From: Anthonomus grandis grandis
Lineage: Eukaryota; Arthropoda; Insecta; Coleoptera; Curculionidae
Direction: 5' to 3'
Assembly (NCBI RefSeq): GCF_022605725.1
Contig: NC_065564.1
Location: 4,442,698-4,506,697 of the forward strand
DNA length: 64,000 nt
Shown: one piece after another, positions 13,201-28,200 of the stretch
How the letters are laid out: every line of letters begins with the position of its first letter
Position numbering within the stretch: the first letter of the stretch is position 1
Notes under the pieces: model-generated
Seen by the model: only the letters and a program-made list of their open reading frames with translations
Databases searched by the model: none
What the model was told of the DNA's origin: nothing
Program-made: the position numbers and the translations under genes

Positions 13201-16200
13201 ATTAAGGTACAAAAAAGTCCCATTTTCACAGAAATACTCTTTACAAAACCATTTAAACAGTGAAAAACCTAAACATCTAAGGACAGTTAAACGGCGAAAC
13301 ACCACAAAACTTAAAAAAAAGCAACTATTAAAATGATTGTACTTACTTGAAACATCCATGATGGAAAAACCGTCCTTCGGCAGACAGTCTTTCCATAAGA
13401 TAAACCCGTTTATTGCAAAAATGACAAAACTCCGATCCGCTTTGTATGTTAACCGGTTTGGCTGGCACCTAAAAACCCCCCATCATAAATATCAAATAAC
13501 AATTGCACTAAATTTAGCACATACAGGCTTCTCCACCAGTTTTTCCTTCTCCTGGGGCACTTTGCTGACCAACTTTTCGGTAATGGTGGCCACCTTATTT
13601 TGCCCCAGTTCCCTGTTCATACCCTCCTTCAGTTTCAGGTCTAACTGTTTTATATTGCGGTCAATATCGGCGTATTTTGCTATTAAAAAAATTAACGTTA
13701 AAAAGGGAGGGATGCAGGAGAGCGAGAGTTACTACCCTCAGTGCTGTCCTGCCTGTCCAAATGCTTCTTTTCCATCTTCGTCTGTCTCGCGAGGAATTCC
13801 TCCTTGCTCCATCTAGGAACGCGTTCCTTATCCGCGTTCAGCGTCGACGGTTTCCCGATTTTATTTTCGATGATTTTTTTCTCGATTTGCTGAATGTTCC
13901 AGTCGGAGGTTTCTGGAAAAAATTGGGGGTTCAATTTGGAACGTCCCTGGAACAGTGAGTGAATTTTACCGATTTTTCCTATTGCACGCATCAAGTCTTT
14001 CGGTTTCTTTTCGGTTGGGTGCTTATTGCTCCATTTGTCTTGTAGACTTTTGATTTTCGACGCGATGTCTTCTTCGGCGTTGGTGTTCGTTAAGGGCTTA
14101 GGGCCGCCCGGGAGTTTACTTTCGTGGTCCTAAATTTCAACCTTTTATCAGATTTTCTGGGATAAAACTTGGGTTATTCGTTAAATTTTCTGGTTTATTA
14201 GGAGTAATTGTTATTCAGTTAGTATAAAGCCCACAACAGTCAGTTAAAAATCGGTTTAAACGAGTGGAGGAGCACAGGGAGTTCCCTTGCATCCCCCTCG
14301 GGTTCTTAGGGGGAAGAAACTCCCCGGTTTCCTCCTTATCAGACAACAGCAAACTGCACGACCATCTTACGGGCACATAAGTGAATTGCTTTTCCAGATC
14401 TTTGACGCGGTCCTGGAACTTCGGTGCGGTCTGACGGTACAAGAAAATCGAATAATCTTCGAACGGTCCGGAAGACTCGTCATCGGGTCTACAGTTCGCC
14501 TGCAGCATCTGCATGCTCTTCAAAAACTGTTCAGTTTGACGTTGACGTTGCTGTTTACGTCTGCTCTGTCTGTCCTGTCGGTTGCACGCGATCTCCTCCA
14601 GGACCTTCTGGCGTTCCTCCTTTTTTAGGGACAACGGGAAATTTTACTCATTGCAGTATGCACGGGTTTGTTCTTCAAAAGTCACGGGGTTTTAGATCGG
14701 GAAATCTTGACGACCTTTAAATACCTAACGCGGCTAAAAAAAAATCAAACGCCCTCACTTTTATACACCATCTAAATAAAACAAGCCCATTTCAAGTAAA
14801 ACTAACTAATGATTATAAATTAATTTTTTTTCGAGTAGATCCTTGATTCTCCAGATTGTTATAATTAATGATTTCCTTACTGGTAGTTTTTAAATCAACT
14901 CTCTACGTACAATAGAACCGAATTTGTCCCCCAAAAGCAAAGTTTTTCATATGAAAAAAACCAAAATTGCCCAAAATTTTGACTTGTTTTTGGAGTAAGC
15001 TCTTGAAACTTTCCAGATTGTTATAATTAATGATTTCCTTACTGGTAGTTTTTAAATCAACTCTCTACGTACAATAGAACAGAATTTGTCCCCCAAAAGC
15101 AAAGTTTTTTATATGAAAAAAACCAAAATTGCCCAAAATTTTGACTTTTTTTTAGAGTAAGCTCTTGAAACTTCCCAGATTGTTATAATTAATGATTTCC
15201 TAACTGGTAGTTTTTAAATCAACTCTCTACGTATAATAGAACAGAATTTGTCCCCCAAAAGCAAAGTTTTTCATATGAAAAAAATCAAAATTGCCCAAAA
15301 TTTTGACTTTCTTTTAGAGTAAGCTCTTGAAACTTTCCAGACTATTATAATTAATGATTTCCTTACTGGTAGTTTTTAAATCAACTCTTTACGTACAATA
15401 GAACAGAATTTGTCCCCCAAAAGCAAAGTTTTTCATATGAAAAAAACCAAAATTGCCCAAAATTTTGACTTTTTTTTAGAGTAAGCTCTTGAAACTTTCC
15501 AGATTGTTATAATTAACGAATTCCTTACTGGTAGTTTTTAAATCAACTCTATACGTCCCCCAAAAGCAAAGTTTTTCATATGAAAAAAACCAAAATTGCC
15601 CAAAATTTTGACTTTTTTTTAGAGTAAGCTCTTGAAACTTTCCAGATTGTTATAATTAATGCTTTCCTTACTGGTAGTTTTTAAATCAACTCTCTACGTA
15701 TAATAGAACAGAATTTGTCCCCCAAAAGCAAAGTTTTTCATATGAAAAAAATGAAAAGTGGCCAAAATTTTGACTTTTTTAGAGTAAGCTCTTGAAACTT
15801 CCCAGATTATTATAATTAATGATTTCCTTACTGGTAGTTTTTAAATCAACTCTCTACGTACAATAGAACAGAATTTGTCCCCCAAAAGCAAAGTTTTTTA
15901 TATGAAAAAAACCAAAATTGCCCAAAATTTTTACTTTTTTTAGAGTAAGCTCTTGAAACTTTCCAGATTGTTATAATTAACGATGTCCTTACTGGTAGTT
16001 TTTAAATCAACTCTCTACGTACAATAGAACAGAATTTGTCCCCCAAAAGCAAGGTTTTTTATATGAAAAAAACCAAAATTGCCCAAAATTTTGACTTTTT
16101 TTTAGAGTAAGCTCTTGAAACTTTCCAGATTGTTATAATTAATGCTTTCCTTACTGGTAGTTTTTAAATCAACTCTCTACGTATAATAGAACAGAATTTG

Positions 16201-19200
16201 TCCCCCAAAAGCAAAGTTTTTCATATGAAAAAAATGAAAAGTGGCCAAAATTTTGACTTTTTTTTGGAGTAGATCCTTGAAACTTTTCAGATTGTTATAA
16301 TTAATGATTTCCTTACTGGTAGTTTTTAAATCAACTCTCTACGTACAATAGAACGGCATTTGTCCCCCAAAAGCAAAGTTTTTTATATGAAAAAAACCAA
16401 AATTGCCCAAAATTTTGACTTTTTTTAGAGTAAGCTCTTGAAACATTCCAGATTGTTATAATTAACGATTTCCTTACTGGTAGTTTTTAAATCAACTCTC
16501 TATGTACAATAGAACAGAATTTGTCCCCCAAAAGCAAAGTTTTTCATATGAAAAAAACGAAAAATGGCCAAAATTTTGACTTTTTTTTGGAGTAGATCCT
16601 TGAAACTTTCCAGATTGTTATAATTAACGATTTCCTTACTGGTAGTTTTTAAATCAACTCTCTACGTATAATAGAACAGAATTTGTCCCCCAAAAGCAAA
16701 GTTTTTCATATGAAAAAAATGAAAAGTGGCCAAAATTTTGACTTTTTTTTAGAGTAAGCTCTTGAAACTTCCCAGATTATTATAATTAATGATTTCCTTA
16801 CTGGTAGTTTTTAAATCAACTCTCTACGTACAATAGAACGGCATTTGTCCCCCAAAAGCAAAGTTTTTTATATGAAAAAAACCAAAATTGCCCAAAATTT
16901 TGACTTTTTTTTAGAGTAAGCTCTTGAAACTTTCCAGATTGTTATAATTAATGATTTCCTTACTGGTAGTTTTTAAATTAACTCTCTACATACAATAGAA
17001 CGGCATATGTCCCCCAAAAGCAAAGTTTTTCATATGAAAAAAACCAAAATTGGTCAAAATTTTGACTTTTTTTTGGAGTAGATCCATGAAACTTTCCAGA
17101 TTGTTATAATTAATGATTTCCTTACTGGTAGTTTTTAAATCAACTCTCTACGTACAATAGAACAGAATTTGTCCCCCAAAAGCAAAGTTTTTCATATGAA
17201 AAAAATCAAAATTGCCCAAAATTTTGACTTTTTTTTAAAGTAAGCTCTTGAAACTTTCCAGACTATTATAATTAATGATTTCCTTACTGGTAGTTTTTAA
17301 ATCAACTCTCTACGTACAATAGAACAGAATTTGTCCCCCAAAAGCAAGGTTTTTTATATGAAAAAACCAAATTTGCCCAAAATTTTGACTTTTTTTTAGA
17401 GTAAGCTCTTGAAACTTTCCAGATTGTTATAATTAATGATTTCCTTACTGGTAGTTTTTAAATCAACTCTCTACGTACAATAGAACAGAATTTGTCCCTC
17501 AAAAGCAAAGTTTTTTATATGAAAAAAACCAAAATTGGTCAAAATTTTGACTTTTTTTTGGAGTAGATCCTTGAAACTTTCCAGATTGTTATAATTAATG
17601 CTTTCCTTACTGGAAGTTTTTAAATCAACTCTCTACGTACAATAGAACAGAATTTGTCCCCCAAAAGCAAAGTTTTTCATATGAAAAAAATCAAAATTGC
17701 CCAAAATTTTGACTTTTTTTTAAAGTAAGCTCTTGAAACTTTTCAGACTATTATAATTAATGATTTCCTTACTGGTAGTTTTTAAATCAACTCTCTACGT
17801 ACAATAGAACAGAATTTGTCCCAGAAAAGCAAAGTTTTTTATATGAAAAAAACCAAAATTGCCCAAAATTTTGACTTTTTTTTAGAGTAAGCTCTTGAAA
17901 CTTTCTAGATTGTTATAATTAATGATTTCCTTACTGGTAGTTTTTAAATCAACTCTCTACGTACAATAAAACAGAATTTGTCCCAGAAAAGCAAAGTTTT
18001 TCATATGAAAAAAACCAAAATTGGTCAAAATTTTGACTTTTTTTTAGAGTAGATCCTTGAAACTTTCCAGATTGTTATAATTAATAATTTCCTTACTGGT
18101 AGTTTTTAAATCAACTCTCTACGTACAATAAAACAGAATTTGTCCCCCAAAAGCAAAGTTTTTTATATGAAAGAAACCAAAATTGCCCAAAATTTTGACT
18201 TTTTTTTAGAGTAAGCTCTTGAAACTTTCCAGATAGTTATAATTAACGATGTCCTTACTGGTAGTTTTTAAATCAACTCTCTACGTACAATAGAACAGAA
18301 TTTGTCCCAGAAAAGCAAAGTTTTTCATATGAAAAAAACCAAAATTGGTCAAAATTTTGACTTTTTTTTGGAGTAGATCCTTGAAACTTTCCAGATTGTT
18401 ATAATTAATGATGTCCTTACTGGTAGTTTTTAAATCAACTCTCTACGTACAATAGAACAGAATTTGTCCCAGAAAAGCAAAGTTTTTCATATGAAAAAAA
18501 CGAAAAGTGGCCAAAATTTTGACTTTTTTTCAGAGTAAGCTCTTGAAACTTTCCAGATTGTTATAATTAATGATTTCCTTACTGGTAGTTTTTAAATCAA
18601 CTCTCTACGTACAATAGAACAGAATTTGTCCCTCAAAAGCAAAGTTTTTCATATGAAAAAAACCAAAATTGGTCAAAATTTTGACTTTTTTTTGGAGTAG
18701 ATCCTTGAAACTTTCCAGATTGTTATAATTAATAATTTCCTTACTGGTAGTTTTTAAATCAACTCTCTACGTACAATAAAACAGAATTTGTCCCCCAAAA
18801 GCAAAGTTTTTTATATGAAAGAAACCAAAATTGCCCAAAATTTTGACTTTTTTTTAGAGTAAGCTCTTGAAACTTTCCAGATAGTTATAATTAACGATGT
18901 CCTTACTGGTAGTTTTTAAATCAACTCTCTACGTACAATAGAACAGAATTTGTCCCAGAAAAGCAAAGTTTTTCATATGAAAAAAACCAAAATTGGTCAA
19001 AATTTTGACTTTTTTTTAGAGTAGATCCTTGAAACTTTCCAGATTGTTATAATTAATAATTTCCTTACTGGTAGTTTTTAAATCAACTCTCTACGTACAA
19101 TAAAACAGAATTTGTCCCCCAAAAGCAAAGTTTTTTATATGAAAAAAACCAAAATTGCCCAAAATTTTGACTTTTTTTTAGAGTAAGCTCTTGAAACTTT

Positions 19201-22200
19201 CCAGATAGTTATAATTAACGATTTCCTTACTGGTAGTTTTTAAATCAACTCTCTACGTACAATAGAACAGAATTTGTCCCAGAAAAGCAAAGTTTTTCAT
19301 ATGAAAAAAACCAAAATTGGTCAAAATTTTGACTTTTTTTTGGAGTAGATCCTTGAAACTTTCCAGATTGTTATAATTAATGATTTCCTTACTGGTAGTT
19401 TTTAAATCAACTCTCTACGTACAATAGAACAGAATTTGTCCCAGAAAAGCAAAGTTTTTCATATGAAAAAAACCAAAATTGGTCAAAATTTTGACTTTTT
19501 TTTGGAGTAGATCCTTGAAACTTTCCAGATTGTTATAATTAATGATGTCCTTACTGGTAGTTTTTAAATCAACTCTCTACGTACAATAGAACAGAATTTG
19601 TCCCAGAAAAGCAAAGTTTTTCATATGAAAAAAACCAAAATTGGTCAAAATTTTGACTTTTTTTTGGAGTAGATCCTTGAAACTTTCCAGATTGTTATAA
19701 TTAATGATGTCCTTACTGGTAGTTTTTAAATCAACTCTCTACGTACAATAGAACAGAATTTGTCCCAGAAAAGCAAAGTTTTTCATATGAAAAAAACCAA
19801 AATTGGTCAAAATTTTGACTTTTTTTTGGAGTAGATCCTTGAAACTTTCCAGATTGTTATAATTAATGATTTCCTTACTGGTAGTTTTTAAATCAACTCT
19901 CTACGTACAATAGAACAGAATTTGTCCCCCAAAAGCAAAGTTTTTTATATGAAAAAAACCAAAATTGCCCAAAATTTTGACTTTTTTTTAGAGTAAGCTC
20001 TTGAAACTTTCCAGATTGTTATAATTAACGATTTCCTTACTGGTAGTTTTTAAATCAACTCTCTACATACAATAGAACAGAATTTGTCCCCCAAAAGCAA
20101 AGTTTTTTATATGAAAAAAACCAAAATTGCCCAAAATTTTGACTTTTTTTTAGAGTAAGCTCTTGAAACTTTCCAGATAGTTATAATTAACGATTTCCTT
20201 ACTGGTAGTTTTTAAATCAACTCTCTACGTACAATAGAACAGAATTTGTCCCAGAAAAGCAAAGTTTTTCATATGAAAAAAACCAAAATTGGTCAAAATT
20301 TTGACTTTTTTTTGGAGTAGATCCTTGAAACTTTCTAGATTGTTATAATTAATGATTTCCTTACTGGTAGTTTTTAAATCAACTCTCTACGTACAATAGA
20401 ACAGAATTTGTCCCCCAAAAGCAAAGTTTTTTATATGAAAAAAACCAAAATTGCCCAAAATTTTGACTTTTTTTTAGAGTAAGCTCTTGAAACTTTCCAG
20501 ATTGTTATAATTAATGATTTCCTTACTGGTAGTTTTTAAATCAACTCTTTACGTACAATAGAACAGAATTTGTCCCCCAAAAGCAAAGTTTTTTATATGA
20601 AAAAAACCAAAATTGCCCAAAATTTTGACTTTTTTTTAGAGTAAGCTCTTGAAACTTTCCAGATTGTTATAATTAACGATTTCCTTACTGGTAGTTTTTA
20701 AATCAACTCTCTACATACAATAGAACAGAATTTGTCCCCCAAAAGCAAAGTTTTTTATATGAAAAAAACCAAAATTGCCCAAAATTTTGACTTTTTTTTA
20801 GAGTAAGCTCTTGAAACTTTCCAGATAGTTATAATTAATGATGTCCTTACTGGTAGTTTTTAAATCAACTCTCTACGTACAATAAAACAGAATTTGTCCC
20901 AGAAAAGCAAAGTTTTTCATATGAAAAAAACCAAAATTGGTCAAAATTTTGACTTTTTTTTGGAGTAGATCCTTGAAACTTTCCAGATTGTTATAATTAA
21001 TGATTTCCTTACTGGTAGTTTTTAAATCAACTCTCTACGTACAATAGAACAGAATTTGTCCCCCAAAAGCAAAGTTTTTTATATGAAAAAAACCAAAATT
21101 GCCCAAAATTTTGACTTTTTTTTAGAGTAAGCTCTTGAAACTTTCCAGATAGTTATAATTAACGATTTCCTTACTGGTAGTTTTTAAATCAACTCTCTAC
21201 GTACAATAGAACAGAATTTGTCCCAGAAAAGCAAAGTTTTTCATATGAAAAAAACCAAAATTGGTCAAAATTTTGACTTTTTTTTGGAGTAGATCCTTGA
21301 AACTTTCCAGATTGTTATAATTAATGATGTCCTTACTGGTAGTTTTTAAATCAACTCTCTACGTACAATAGAACAGAATTTGTCCCAGAAAAGCAAAGTT
21401 TTTCATATGAAAAAAACCAAAATTGGTTAAAATTTTGACTTTTTTTTGGAGTAGATCCTTGAAACTTTCCAGATTGTTATAATTAATGATTTCCTTACTG
21501 GTAGTTTTTAAATCAACTCTCTACGTACAATAGAACAGAATTTGTCCCCCAAAAGCAAAGTTTTTTATATGAAAAAAACCAAAATTGGTCAAAATTTTGA
21601 CTTTTTTTTGGAGTAGATCCTTGAAACTTTCTAGATTGTTATAATTAATGATTTCCTTACTGGTAGTTTTTAAATCAACTCTCTACGTACAATAGAACAG
21701 AATTTGTCCCAGAAAAGCAAAGTTTTTCATATGAAAAAAACCAAAATTGGTCAAAATTTTGACTTTTTTTTGGAGTAGATCCTTGAAACTTTCTAGATTG
21801 TTATAATTAATGATTTCCTTACTGGTAGTTTTTAAATCAACTCTCTACGTACAATAGAACAGAATTTGTCCCCCAAAAGCAAAGTTTTTTATATGAAAAA
21901 AACCAAAATTGCCCAAAATTTTGACTTTTTTTTAGAGTAAGCTCTTGAAACTTTCCAGATTGTTATAATAAATGATTTCCTTACTGGTAGTTTTTAAATC
22001 AACTCTTTACGTACAATAGAACAGAATTTGTCCCCCAAAAGCAAAGTTTTTTATATGAAAAAAACCAAAATTGCCCAAAATTTTGACTTTTTTTTAGAGT
22101 AAGCTCTTGAAACTTTTCAGATAGTTATAATTAACGATTTCCTTACTGGTAGTTTTTAAATCAACTCTCTACGTACAATAGAACAGAATTTGTCCCAGAA

Positions 22201-25200
22201 AAGCAAAGTTTTTCATATGAAAAAAACCAAAATTGGTCAAAATTTTGACTTTTTTTTGGAGTAGATCCTTGAAACTTTCCAGATTGTTATAATTAATGAT
22301 TTCCTTACTGGTAGTTTTTAAATCAACTCTCTACATACAATAGAACAGAATTTGTCCCCCAAAAGCAAAGTTTTTCATATGAAAAAAACGAAAAGTGGCC
22401 AAAATTTTGACTTTTTTTTAGAGTAAGCTCTTGAAACTTTCCAGATTGTTATAATTAATGATTTCCTTACTGGTAGTTTTTAAATCGACTCTCTATGTAC
22501 AATAGAACAGAATTTGTCCCCCAAAAGCAAAGTTTTTCATATGAAAAAAACGAAAAGTGGCCAAAATTTTGACTTTTTTTTAGAGTAAGCTCTTGAAACT
22601 TTCCAAATTGTTATAATTAATGATTTCCTTACTAATAGTTTTTAAATCGACTCTCTATGTACAATAGAACAGAATTTGTACCCCAAAAGCAAAGTTTTTC
22701 ATATGAAAAAAACGAAAAATGGCCAAAATTTTGACTTTTTTTTGGAGTAAGCTCTTGAAACTTTCCAGATTGATATAATTAACGATTTCCTTACTGGTAG
22801 TTTCTAAATCAACTCTCTACGTACAATAGAACAGAATTTGTCCCCCAAAAGCAAAGTTTTTCATATGAAAAAAACCAAAATTGCCCAAAATTTTGACTTT
22901 TTTTTAGAGTAAGCTCTTGAAACTTTCCAGATTGTTATAATTAATGATTTCCTTACTGGTAGTTTTTAAATCAACTCTCTACATACAATAGAACAGAATT
23001 TGTCCCCCAAAAGCAAAGTTTTTAATATGAAAAAAACCAAAATTGGTCAAAATTTTGACTTTTTTTGGAGTAGATCCTTGAAACTTTCCAGATTGTTATA
23101 TTTAATGATTTCCTTACTGGTAGTTTTTAAATCAACTCTCTACGTACAATAGAACAGAATTTGTCCCCCAAAAGCAAGGTTTTTCATATGAAAAAAACGA
23201 AAAGTGGCCAAAATTTTGGCTTTTTTTTAGAGTAAGCTCTTGAAACTTTCCAGATAGTTATAATTAATGATTTCCTTACTGGTAGTTTTTAAATCAACTC
23301 TCTACGTACAATAGAACAGAATTTGTCCCCCAAAAGCAAAGTTTTTTATATGAAAAAAACCAAAATTGCCCAAAATTTTGACTTTTTTTGGAGTAGATCC
23401 TTGAAACTTTCCAGATTGTTATATTTAATGATTTCCTTACTGGTAGTTTTTAAATCAACTCTCTACGTACAATAGAACAGAATTTGTCCCCCAAAATCAA
23501 GGTTTTTCATATGAAAAAAACGAAAAGTGGCCAAAATTTTGGCTTTTTTTTAGAGTAAGCTCTTGAAACTTTCCAGATTGTTATAACTAACGATTTCCTT
23601 ACTGGTAGTTTTTAAATCAACTCTCTACATACAATAGAACAGAATTTGTCCCCCAAAAGCAAAGTTTTTCATATGAAAAAAACCAAAATTGGTCAAAATT
23701 TTGACTTTTTTTTGGAGTAGATCCTTGAAACTTTCCAGATTGTTATAATTAATGATTTCCTTACTGGTAGTTTCTAAATCAACTCTCTACGTACAATAGA
23801 ACAGAATTTGTCCCCCAAAAGCAAAGTTTTTCATATGAAAAAAACGAAAAGTGGCCAAAATTTTGACTTTTTTTTGGAGTAGATCCTTGAAACTTTCCAG
23901 ATTGTTATAATTAATGCTTTCCTTACTGGTAGTTTTTAAATCAACTCTCTACGTATAATAGAACAGAATTTGTCCCCCAAAAGCAAAGTTTTTCATATGA
24001 AAAAAACGAAAAGTGGCCAAAATTTTGACTTTTTTTTGGAGTAGATCCTTGAATCTTTCCAGATTGTTATAATTAATGATTTCCTTACTGGTAGTTTTTA
24101 AATCAACTCTCTACGTACAATAGAAAAGAATTTGTCCCAGAAAAGCAAAGTTTTTTATATGAAAAAAACCAAAATTGCCCAAAATTTTGACTTTTTTTTA
24201 GAGTAAGCTCTTGAAACTTTCCAGATTGTTATAATTAATGATTTCCTTACTGGTAGTTTTTAAATCAACTCTCTACGTACAATAGAACAGAATTTGTCCC
24301 AGAAAAGCAAAGTTTTTTATATGAAAAAAACCAAAATTGCCCAAAATTTTGACTTTTTTTTAGAGTAAGCTCTTGAAACTTTCCAGATAGTTATAATTAA
24401 CGATTTCCTTACTGGTAGTTTTTAAATCAACTCTCTACGTACAATAGAACAGAATTTGTCCCAGAAAAGCAAAGTTTTTCATATGAAAAAAACCAAAATT
24501 GGTCAAAATTTTGACTTTTTTTTGGAGTAGATCCTTGAAACTTTCTAGATTGTTATAATTAATGATTTCCTTACTGGTAGTTTTTAAATCAACTCTCTAC
24601 GTACAATAGAACAGAATTTGTCCCCCAAAAGCAAAGTTTTTTATATGAAAAAAACCAAAATTGCCCAAAATTTTGACTTTTTTTTAGAGTAAGCTCTTGA
24701 AACTTTCCAGATAGTTATAATTAACGATTTCCTTACTGGTAGTTTTTAAATCAACTCTCTACGTACAATAGAACAGAATTTGTCCCAGAAAAGCAAAGTT
24801 TTTCATATGAAAAAAACCAAAATTGGTCAAAATTTTGACTTTTTTTTGGAGTAGATCCTTGAAACTTTCTAGATTGTTATAATTAATGATTTCCTTACTG
24901 GTAGTTTTTAAATCAACTCTCTACGTACAATAGAACAGAATTTGTCCCCCAAAAGCAAGGTTTTTCATATGAAAAAAACGAAAAGTGGCCAAAATTTTGG
25001 CTTTTTTTTAGAGTAAGCTCTTGAAACTTTCCAGATAGTTATAATTAATGATTTCCTTACTGGTAGTTTTTAAATCAACTCTCTACGTACAATAGAACAG
25101 AATTTGTCCCCCAAAAGCAAAGTTTTTTATATGAAAAAAACCAAAATTGCCCAAAATTTTGACTTTTTTTGGAGTAGATCCTTGAAACTTTCCAGATTGT

Positions 25201-28200
25201 TATATTTAATGATTTCCTTACTGGTAGTTTTTAAATCAACTCTCTACGTACAATAGAACAGAATTTGTCCCCCAAAATCAAGGTTTTTCATATGAAAAAA
25301 ACGAAAAGTGGCCAAAATTTTGGCTTTTTTTTAGAGTAAGCTCTTGAAACTTTCCAGATTGTTATAACTAACGATTTCCTTACTGGTAGTTTTTAAATCA
25401 ACTCTCTACATACAATAGAACAGAATTTGTCCCCCAAAAGCAAAGTTTTTCATATGAAAAAAACCAAAATTGGTCAAAATTTTGACTTTTTTTTGGAGTA
25501 GATCCTTGAAACTTTCCAGATTGTTATAATTAATGATTTCCTTACTGGTAGTTTCTAAATCAACTCTCTACGTACAATAGAACAGAATTTGTCCCCCAAA
25601 AGCAAAGTTTTTCATATGAAAAAAACGAAAAGTGGCCAAAATTTTGACTTTTTTTTGGAGTAGATCCTTGAAACTTTCCAGATTGTTATAATTAATGCTT
25701 TCCTTACTGGTAGTTTTTAAATCAACTCTCTACGTATAATAGAACAGAATTTGTCCCCCAAAAGCAAAGTTTTTCATATGAAAAAAACGAAAAGTGGCCA
25801 AAATTTTGACTTTTTTTTGGAGTAGATCCTTGAATCTTTCCAGATTGTTATAATTAATGATTTCCTTACTGGTAGTTTTTAAATCAACTCTCTACGTACA
25901 ATAGAAAAGAATTTGTCCCAGAAAAGCAAAGTTTTTTATATGAAAAAAACCAAAATTGCCCAAAATTTTGACTTTTTTTTAGAGTAAGCTCTTGAAACTT
26001 TCCAGATTGTTATAATTAATGATTTCCTTACTGGTAGTTTTTAAATCAACTCTCTACGTACAATAGAACAGAATTTGTCCCAGAAAAGCAAAGTTTTTTA
26101 TATGAAAAAAACCAAAATTGCCCAAAATTTTGACTTTTTTTTAGAGTAAGCTCTTGAAACTTTCCAGATAGTTATAATTAACGATTTCCTTACTGGTAGT
26201 TTTTAAATCAACTCTCTACGTACAATAGAACAGAATTTGTCCCAGAAAAGCAAAGTTTTTCATATGAAAAAAACCAAAATTGGTCAAAATTTTGACTTTT
26301 TTTTGGAGTAGATCCTTGAAACTTTCTAGATTATTATAATTAATGATTTCCTTACTGGTAGTTTTTAAATCAACTCTCTACGTACAATAGAACAGAATTT
26401 GTCCCAGAAAAGCAAAGTTTTTCATATGAAAAAAACCAAAATTGGTCAAAATTTTGACTTTTTTTTGGAGTAGATCCTTGAAACTTTCTAGATTGTTATA
26501 ATTAATGATTTCCTTACTGGTAGTTTTTAAATCAACTCTCTACGTACAATAGAACAGAATTTGTCCCCCAAAAGCAAAGTTTTTTATATGAAAAAAACCA
26601 AAATTGCCCAAAATTTTGACTTTTTTTTAGAGTAAGCTCTTGAAACTTTCCAGATAGTTATAATTAACGATTTCCTTACTGGTAGTTTTTAAATCAACTC
26701 TCTACGTACAATAGAACAGAATTTGTCCCAGAAAAGCAAAGTTTTTCATATGAAAAAAACCAAAATTGCCCAAAATTTTGACTTTTTTTTAGAGTAAGCT
26801 CTTGAAACTTTCCAGATAGTTATAATTAACGATTTCCTTACTGGTAGTTTTTAAATCAACTCTCTACGTACAATAGAACAGAATTTGTCCCAGAAAAGCA
26901 AAGTTTGTCATATGAAAAAAACCAAAATTGGTCAAAATTTTGACTTTTTTTTGGAGTAGATCCTTGAAACTTTCCAGATTGTTATAATTAATGATGTCCT
27001 TACTGGTAGTTTTTAAATCAACTCTCTATGTACAATAGAACAGAATTTGTCCCCCAAAAGCAAAGTTTTTCATATGAAAAAAACCAAAATTGGTCAAAAT
27101 TTTGACTTTTTTTTGGAGTAGATCCTTGAAACTTTCCAGATTGTTATAATTAATGATTTCCTTACTGGTAGTTTTTAAATCAACTCTCTACATACAATAG
27201 AACAGAATTTGTCCCCCAAAAGCAAAGTTTTTCATATGAAAAAAACGAAAAGTGGCCAAAATTTTGACTTTTTTTTAGAGTAAGCTCTTGAAACTTTCCA
27301 GATTGTTATAATTAATGATTTCCTTACTGGTAGTTTTTAAATCGACTCTCTATGTACAATAGAACAGAATTTGTCCCCCAAAAGCAAAGTTTTTCATATG
27401 AAAAAAACGAAAAGTGGCCAAAATTTTGACTTTTTTTTAGAGTAAGCTCTTGAAACTTTCCAAATTGTTATAATTAATGATTTCCTTACTAATAGTTTTT
27501 AAATCGACTCTCTATGTACAATAGAACAGAATTTGTACCCCAAAAGCAAAGTTTTTCATATGAAAAAAACGAAAAATGGCCAAAATTTTGACTTTTTTTT
27601 GGAGTAAGCTCTTGAAACTTTCCAGATTGATATAATTAACGATTTCCTTACTGGTAGTTTCTAAATCAACTCTCTACGTACAATAGAACAGAATTTGTCC
27701 CCCAAAAGCAAAGTTTTTCATATGAAAAAAACCAAAATTGCCCAAAATTTTGACTTTTTTTTAGAGTAAGCTCTTGAAACTTTCCAGATTGTTATAATTA
27801 ATGATTTCCTTACTGGTAGTTTTTAAATCAACTCTCTACATACAATAGAACAGAATTTGTCCCCCAAAAGCAAAGTTTTTAATATGAAAAAAACCAAAAT
27901 TGGTCAAAATTTTGACTTTTTTTGGAGTAGATCCTTGAAACTTTCCAGATTGTTATATTTAATGATTTCCTTACTGGTAGTTTTTAAATCAACTCTCTAC
28001 GTACAATAGAACAGAATTTGTCCCCCAAAAGCAAGGTTTTTCATATGAAAAAAACGAAAAGTGGCCAAAATTTTGGCTTTTTTTTAGAGTAAGCTCTTGA
28101 AACTTTCCAGATAGTTATAATTAATGATTTCCTTACTGGTAGTTTTTAAATCAACTCTCTACGTACAATAGAACAGAATTTGTCTCAGAAAAGCAAAGTT

